From: Candidatus Woesearchaeota archaeon
GTDB lineage: Archaea > Nanobdellota > Nanobdellia > Woesearchaeales > DSVV01
Length of the DNA: 23,193 nucleotides
NCBI GenBank assembly: GCA_016215305.1
Contig: JACRKI010000064.1
Span: 1 to 23,193, forward strand
Reading direction: 5' to 3'
Shown one piece after another: positions 19,870 to 23,193 of this stretch (its first letter is position 1; every line of letters begins with the position of its first letter). The notes beneath the pieces were generated by a model, which was not told the DNA's origin, did not search any database, and worked only from the letters and a program-made list of their open reading frames with translations. The position numbers and the translations under genes are program-made.

Positions 19870-20478
19870 TTAATTTGCGCCGTAAATTGTTGCGAGGTAT
19901 CTTTGCTGATCATCTCTATAGACAGAAGCATACGGAAGGTGTGATATGAGTAATGGAGAAGATGATTGCATAAGAATCAGGTTGGCAAATTCTTTGCCAT
20001 AACTTTTGATAAGGCGCGCCAGTCCTTGCTCATTGTCTCCTGCATTAAAAAAAATATCTACTGCATGCGGTGTTATATGCAGTTGCTGCAGATACGTCGC
20101 AGGGTCAAGAAAATCTCCTTCCACAAGCCATGGTCCATTATTATTTTCCGACTGGTCGAGAATTCCCTGTGCAATAAGTTCTCCTCTGCGTTTTATTGCA
20201 GTGGCATGCATTGCTCTGTCTCCTTCAATAGAACATGCCCGTGCTCCATAGAGGGACGCGAGCGCGGCAACTCTGCCATCTCCGCCTCCTGCGTCAGCAA
20301 AAATATCCATTGGTCTCAGATCTCTCTGATGGTACAATATATCAAACACTGTTCGGACATCACGGAGATTTGTCGGGCGATAATATCCAATAGAAGTTCG
20401 TTTTGGTTGTCGTTCTTCCTTATGGAATTGGTCATAATACCGGACAAGCGCATCTATTCTCTGTTTGTCAAGAGCCAT
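19870..20478 (-). CDS. Class I SAM-dependent methyltransferase
   Basis: About 202 residues from ATG 20478 (MALDKQRIDALVRYYDQFHK). Motif I is FADAGGGDGRVAALASLYG, followed by an acidic residue ending strand 2 (CSIEGDR) and a later NAGDNEQG. The fold is a class I methyltransferase; the substrate is unknown. The frame is open upstream to 20610, but that part overlaps the previous gene and is not protein-like. An ATG at 20496 (MYFLSN) is a possible longer start, 15 nt after the upstream stop. Probably co-transcribed with that gene. Confidence 0.65.
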   Translation of the reverse strand: MALDKQRIDALVRYYDQFHKEERQPKRTSIGYYRPTNLRDVRTVFDILYHQRDLRPMDIFADAGGGDGRVAALASLYGARACSIEGDRAMHATAIKRRGELIAQGILDQSENNNGPWLVEGDFLDPATYLQQLHITPHAVDIFFNAGDNEQGLARLIKSYGKEFANLILMQSSSPLLISHLPYASVYRDDQQRYLATIYGAN

Positions 20479-20510
20479 ATTCGAAAGAAAGTACATGCAA
20501 CCTAAATATT

Positions 20511-20981
20511 TTATGGCCTGTAGAGTGTTCGTGTCTGCTGTCGGAATATGGGAAAAGAGGTTTGCTGAAGCCGTTGGGCATATTCTTGCAGAAGAGCAAT
20601 ATCTTGACATCCAGAGAAAAATCCGCCCAGATAAGATGCAAGAAGTGCACTTCCTTCTTTGCCAATAGTATCTAGTGAAACAATATGTCCTGCGCGGCTT
20701 GTACTGCTCAAGTCAAAAAATAATGCGCTGAAGAAGGATATCTTATCCTCATTTGGTACTCTTTTCAGGCACGTCGGCAAATATCCATTTGCAGCAGGAA
20801 AATTCGCAGCAGCAAGATCGCGAAGCTGCTGTTCGAGAACAAGCGGCGCAATTCCTTCCTGAAGCACATACCCTGCGCCATGAAGTATTCCCACATATCG
20901 GGCAAGATGAATTGTTGGAGAAATAGGGAGTGAATAGTTTCCCCCTTCAGAAACTCTTCCTTCCAAAGGTGTTTGTAACAT
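20511..20981 (-). CDS. Unknown protein upstream of the methyltransferase
   Basis: This 156-residue soluble protein has an Ala/Leu-rich helical middle (LEQQLRDLAAANFPAANGYL) and a glycine/serine stretch (GSALLASYLGGFFSGCQD). There is no signal peptide or known catalytic motif. A TATA box (AACTATAAAA, 21011-21020 on the minus strand) lies 30-39 nt before the ATG. It ends just before the methyltransferase start and is probably in its operon. Family not recognised. Confidence 0.55.
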   Translation of the reverse strand: MLQTPLEGRVSEGGNYSLPISPTIHLARYVGILHGAGYVLQEGIAPLVLEQQLRDLAAANFPAANGYLPTCLKRVPNEDKISFFSALFFDLSSTSRAGHIVSLDTIGKEGSALLASYLGGFFSGCQDIALLQEYAQRLQQTSFPIFRQQTRTLYRP

Positions 20982-21050
20982 ACTAAAAATGAATTTCTCT
21001 CATCGCTTCTTTTTATAGTTTGTTGTTTTGTTCAGAATCACTACTTCCAA

Positions 21051-21175
21051 GAGTTCCATAGGAAATGAAGGGGTTCCCATATCAGTATAGGAAATGGTAT
21101 ATTTACTGTTTACCGAGAATAAGTGACGCTGTTTGAGTGTTACTTTGAAGGAGTTCCACAGGAAATAAAGGGGTT
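21051..21175 (+). repeat. Pair of 25-bp direct repeats spaced 100 bp
   Basis: GAGTTCCATAGGAAATGAAG plus GGGTT (21051-21075) returns as GAGTTCCACAGGAAATAAAG plus GGGTT (21151-21175), with 23 of 25 bases the same and starts exactly 100 bp apart. A shorter ATAGGAAATGG lies between. No protein frame is supported. It is part of the 528-bp gene-free stretch 20982-21509. Confidence 0.6.
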
Positions 21176-21194
21176 GTTACGAGGTTGGGGTAAA

Positions 21195-21253
21195 GAGAAT
21201 TTTGAAAAAATCACTTTTTGAATCTTCGTCGAGTGATTTTTAACAAAATTCTC
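21195..21253 (+). repeat. Nested inverted repeat (GAGAATTTTG type)
   Basis: GAGAATTTTG (21195-21204) pairs with CAAAATTCTC (21244-21253), enclosing AATCACT (21209-21215) with AGTGATT (21232-21238). The outer arms and the CGTCGAG in the loop also occur in the compound structure at 1548-1670. Confidence 0.55.
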
Positions 21254-21257
21254 ATTA

Positions 21258-21413
21258 CATTTCGAAATACCATTGGATTACATTTTCGGTTAACAAAGTT
21301 TACAATTGAAATTCGACATGTGGTATTTCGTAATGTGTTAAGAACCACTGGTATCTGAAACTCACAGACTGCTTTCGCGTCATGCTATCAGTCAAAAATC
21401 AGTGGTTCTAAAC
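21258..21413 (-). repeat. Two-stem dispersed element, copy C
   Basis: On the minus strand it reads GTTTAGAACCACTG, a 53-nt variable core (with GACTG/CAGTC pairing inside), CAGTGGTTCTTAAC, CATTACGAAATAC, CGAATTTCAATTGTA, and GTATTTCGAAATG. It is 156 nt long, like copy B, with the same conserved blocks and a different core. It lies between the methyltransferase operon and vapBC. Confidence 0.8.
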
Positions 21414-21478
21414 AGAACCGCTTTGAATTCGGTGCTAAAATTGAATTATTCAAAGCTCTCTAAAACAAAAAAGAAAAA

Positions 21479-21486
21479 TATAAATA
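21479..21486 (+). promoter_or_regulatory. TATA box of vapBC
   Basis: TATAAATA lies 24-31 nt before the ATG at 21510, and fixes that start. Confidence 0.6.
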
Positions 21487-21509
21487 TATGTACATACATT
21501 TACTTTGCT

Positions 21510-21746
21510 ATGGCAACAAAATGTATTACTATCACAGTAGAAGCGTATGATCGTCTTCGTTCACAAAAACAAGAAAGAGAGAGTTTTAGTGATGTGATTG
21601 CAAGAATAACTCCAAAGAAAAGTTCCCTCTTGGATTTAGTGGGTTTACTTTCTCCAAAAGAAGCTGATGACATGAAGAAGCATATTGCTGTGAGTCGTAA
21701 AATAACAGAGGAACGTATGAATAAAATTGCGGAGATGATGCGATGA
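21510..21746 (+). CDS. vapB: VapB-type antitoxin
   Basis: This 78-residue protein opens MATKCITITVEAYDRLRSQK and continues with QERESFSDVI. This is the archaeal VapB pattern with a short DNA-binding strand-helix part and a charged C-terminal helix (SRKITEERMNKIAEMMR) that would bind and block VapC. It would also repress its own promoter with VapC. The stop overlaps the vapC start (ATGA), as in most VapBC pairs. A longer reading from 21402 is rejected because it runs through the repeat element and the promoter. Confidence 0.88.
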   Translation: MATKCITITVEAYDRLRSQKQERESFSDVIARITPKKSSLLDLVGLLSPKEADDMKKHIAVSRKITEERMNKIAEMMR

Positions 21747-22135
21747 TTCTTGACACAACTTTTCTCATTGATCTTATGAATAATGATGAATCTGCTCGTC
21801 ACAAAGCAGAAGTCCTTTTTAATCATGGTTCTTTGACATACATTTCAACAGTAACAATCTTTGAATTGCATAGTGGTTTGGCTCGGTCAGGAAAGTCTTC
21901 TCCTGAGCAAAATAAGGTCCGAAATGTGTTAGATCAACAAAATATTATTCCTATAGACAGCACTATTGCAGAACGAGCAGGAGATATTCATGGAGCTCTT
22001 ATCACGCAAGGTCAAATGCTTGGCTCAATGGATTGTCTTATTGCAGCTACTGCACTTCTCAACAGAGAAACTGTTTTGACGAGAAACGTTAAGGATTTTC
22101 AAAGGATTCCCGGACTAAAAATAGAAAGCTATTAA
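21743..22135 (+). CDS. vapC: VapC PIN-domain ribonuclease toxin
   Basis: This 130-residue PIN domain has the acidic residues D4 (MILDTTFLID), E41 (TIFELHSGL), D97 (GSMDCLIAATA) and D118 (TRNVKDFQRIPGL), which coordinate Mg2+. VapC toxins cut specific RNAs, often tRNA or 23S rRNA; the target here is unknown. It is full length and intact. The 4-nt ATGA overlap with vapB indicates coupled translation. Confidence 0.92.
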   Translation: MILDTTFLIDLMNNDESARHKAEVLFNHGSLTYISTVTIFELHSGLARSGKSSPEQNKVRNVLDQQNIIPIDSTIAERAGDIHGALITQGQMLGSMDCLIAATALLNRETVLTRNVKDFQRIPGLKIESY

Positions 22136-22182
22136 CTTACCTCTTCACTCCAATAGTGCTCGGTCTCTCTTCAACCATAACA

Positions 22183-22190
22183 TTTAAATA
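22183..22190 (+). promoter_or_regulatory. TATA box of the MNT-HEPN pair
   Basis: TTTAAATA lies 25-32 nt before the ATG at 22215. Confidence 0.5.
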
Positions 22191-22214
22191 ACAGTTGTAT
22201 TTTATAAATGACAG

Positions 22215-22784
22215 ATGTCACAAAAAAAAGACAAAGGAAATATTCTCTTTTTTCGGGAATCCACTTTTGCTGTAGCAGAGCGTATCTTTAATTATCCAAA
22301 CAAAACCTTTCATGTGAGAATGCTTGCAGAAGAAACAAAACTTTCAACAACCGCAGTTGTGCGCTCTGTTGAAGAGCTTGAGCAATTTCGAATAATAACG
22401 ACTGAAGAGACTCCTTTAACAAAAAATATCAAAGCAGATCTCAATTCCGACGCATACGCTTTCTATAAGATAATATTTAATTTGTATCGCATCAAACGAT
22501 ATGGCTTTGTAGATGAACTCGTTAGCTTTTATGCTCCTGAAGTTATTGTCTTATTTGGTTCTTTTGCAAAAGGAGAAGACATTGAAGAAAGCGATGTTGA
22601 TCTTTTGATCCTTAACGCTCATCAATCTGCAGGAGTTATACCAGAAAATGTTAAAAATTATGAAAAAGAATTCGCTCGTAGTATCAATCTGCATTTCCTG
22701 CCATCTTTGGAAAAAAGTTCAAATGAATTCAAGAACGCTCTCGCAAATGGAGTCGTCTTGTACGGATATCTCAAGGTGATTTGA
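22215..22784 (+). CDS. MNT-type nucleotidyltransferase antitoxin with winged-helix domain
   Basis: This 189-residue protein has an N-terminal winged-helix part (residues about 15-75: FHVRMLAEETKLSTTAVVRS, then VEELEQFRIITTEE). A minimal nucleotidyltransferase domain follows, with VLFGSFAKGEDIEESDVDLL (G115, S116, D127, D129, two metal-binding Asp). In MNT-HEPN pairs the MNT protein neutralises the HEPN RNase, in some systems by adding AMP to it. The winged helix suggests autoregulation. The downstream HEPN gene starts within its stop (TGATG). Confidence 0.85.
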   Translation: MSQKKDKGNILFFRESTFAVAERIFNYPNKTFHVRMLAEETKLSTTAVVRSVEELEQFRIITTEETPLTKNIKADLNSDAYAFYKIIFNLYRIKRYGFVDELVSFYAPEVIVLFGSFAKGEDIEESDVDLLILNAHQSAGVIPENVKNYEKEFARSINLHFLPSLEKSSNEFKNALANGVVLYGYLKVI

Positions 22785-23020
22785 TGATAAATTCATTTGC
22801 AAATTATCTCAAGGATGGCGTTGTACGGAAAAAAACAGAAGACAAAGAAAGTGCAACATCTCTTTTTCGTCATGCACAAGATCGACTTGCATATGCAAAA
22901 CAAAAAGAAGTCACTGAAAAAACTGCTTCTTTTGTTTTAGAAGATGCGTATGGCGCTGCTTTGGAAGCTGTGCAGGCGCTCATGGCAAAAGAAGGATATA
23001 AAACAGTTTCTAAGCCATGA
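22784..23020 (+). CDS. HEPN-family toxin, truncated
   Basis: This 78-residue protein from ATG 22784 reads INSFANYLKDGVVRKKTEDK, then HAQDRLAYAKQK and ALEAVQALMAKEGYKTVSKP before TGA 23018-23020. This is the N-terminal half of a HEPN domain. Full family members are about 120-140 residues and carry the RNase motif Rx4-6H near the C-terminus, which is missing here. In the same frame directly after the TGA, AHESCLAFLKD looks like the next piece of a HEPN protein. The gene therefore seems interrupted by a nonsense codon, with its distal part overlapping the convergent iron-sulfur gene. Without the RNase motif, toxicity is doubtful. Confidence 0.7.
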   Translation: MINSFANYLKDGVVRKKTEDKESATSLFRHAQDRLAYAKQKEVTEKTASFVLEDAYGAALEAVQALMAKEGYKTVSKP

Positions 23021-23193
23021 GCACACGAAAGTTGCCTTGCCTTTCTGAAAGATGTTCATGCTTCTTCTTTCTCAGAAGATTCGAGACTTCGCTGTTCGGA
23101 TCGTCTAGGTCGCCAAAATGCAGTGCATGAGCTGGGCAGTTCGCTACACAGGCTGGTTCCAGGCCCTTTTCAAGCCTGTGGACGCACCAGGTA
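23010..23193 (-). CDS. 4Fe-4S electron-transfer subunit of a molybdopterin oxidoreductase (5' partial)
   Basis: The minus frame from the right edge to TAG 23010-23012 gives 60 residues: CVHRLEKGLEPACVANCPAH (ferredoxin-type cysteines), then FGDLDDPNSEVSNLL. This matches the conserved region of PsrB/PhsB/TtrB/DmsB-type subunits, which pass electrons between a membrane subunit and a molybdenum catalytic subunit. The substrate cannot be judged from this end. It converges on and probably overlaps the HEPN remnant. Its base composition is clearly richer in G+C than the rest of the window, which suggests transfer or an assembly join. Confidence 0.75.
   Translation of the reverse strand, partial: TWCVHRLEKGLEPACVANCPAHALHFGDLDDPNSEVSNLLRKKKHEHLSERQGNFRVLMA

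Noticed and set aside
6434..21413. CRISPR array
   Set aside because: The repeats are thousands of bases apart, are on both strands, and have no regular spacers or cas genes.
23081..23140. RQNAVH in the plus frame after the HEPN stop as the HEPN Rx4H catalytic motif
   Set aside because: It is antisense to the highly conserved iron-sulfur region on the minus strand, so the match is probably chance.

Overview
This 23.2 kb window looks like the chromosome of an uncultivated archaeon with a small genome, probably of the DPANN/Woesearchaeota type. That placement is inferred from gene content; no 16S rRNA is present. The archaeal signs are TATA boxes about 22-33 nt upstream of start codons with almost no leader, tRNA genes with bulge-helix-bulge (BHB) introns, an aCPSF2-type beta-CASP nuclease, archaeal Elp3, a very short eL41-like ribosomal protein, an AbrB-PhoU regulator and VapBC/MNT-HEPN toxin-antitoxin pairs. 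Base composition is AT-rich except at the extreme right end, which is visibly richer in G+C.

Layout. 1-1550: the end of a membrane protein, two small convergent membrane-protein genes (one frameshifted) and an AbrB-PhoU regulator. 1550-2830: an RNA-rich block with tRNA-Ser(UGA), a broken tRNA-Ser copy, a trm112 and eL41-like mini-operon, tRNA-Glu(UUC) and an intron-containing tRNA-Ile(UAU). 2889-4043: a VKOR-type thiol oxidoreductase and a sugar nucleotidyltransferase. 4055-4251: a complete MITE. 4513-7945: a DEAD-box RNA helicase with an RGG/GS tail and a long structured leader, an odd intron-bearing type II tRNA, and aCPSF2. 8257-11694: a broken J-domain gene, a P-type Ca2+ ATPase and a membrane protein. 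12126-15079: an operon of Elp3 (tRNA wobble uridine) and a NOP2/Sun-type RNA m5C methyltransferase. 15076-16186: two overlapping small membrane-protein genes and a P-loop kinase-like protein. 16235-19573: a tight minus-strand operon of five genes combining exported proteins, an M23 (LytM) peptidase and a CheR-like methyltransferase. 19870-20981: an unknown protein and a methyltransferase. 21510-23020: VapBC and an MNT-HEPN pair. 23010-23193: the C-terminus of a 4Fe-4S electron-transfer subunit.

The genes lean towards RNA biology: tRNAs, Elp3, NSUN, Trm112, eL41, DEAD-box helicase and aCPSF2.

The most unusual aspect is the density of short palindromic and structured repeats. A 54-nt twin-hairpin element sits in frame in both elp3 and the adjacent NSUN gene. 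Other hairpin insertions sit in the D-loop of tRNA-Ile, in a copied tRNA-Ser 3' half and in the tRNA-Glu trailer. One 48-bp twin hairpin is inserted in another dispersed repeat. A three-copy, roughly 150-nt two-stem element with conserved ends and a variable core lies in three separate intergenic regions. A 197-bp MITE has perfect 18-bp terminal inverted repeats and a 9-bp target duplication. These are the best candidates here for an undescribed system.
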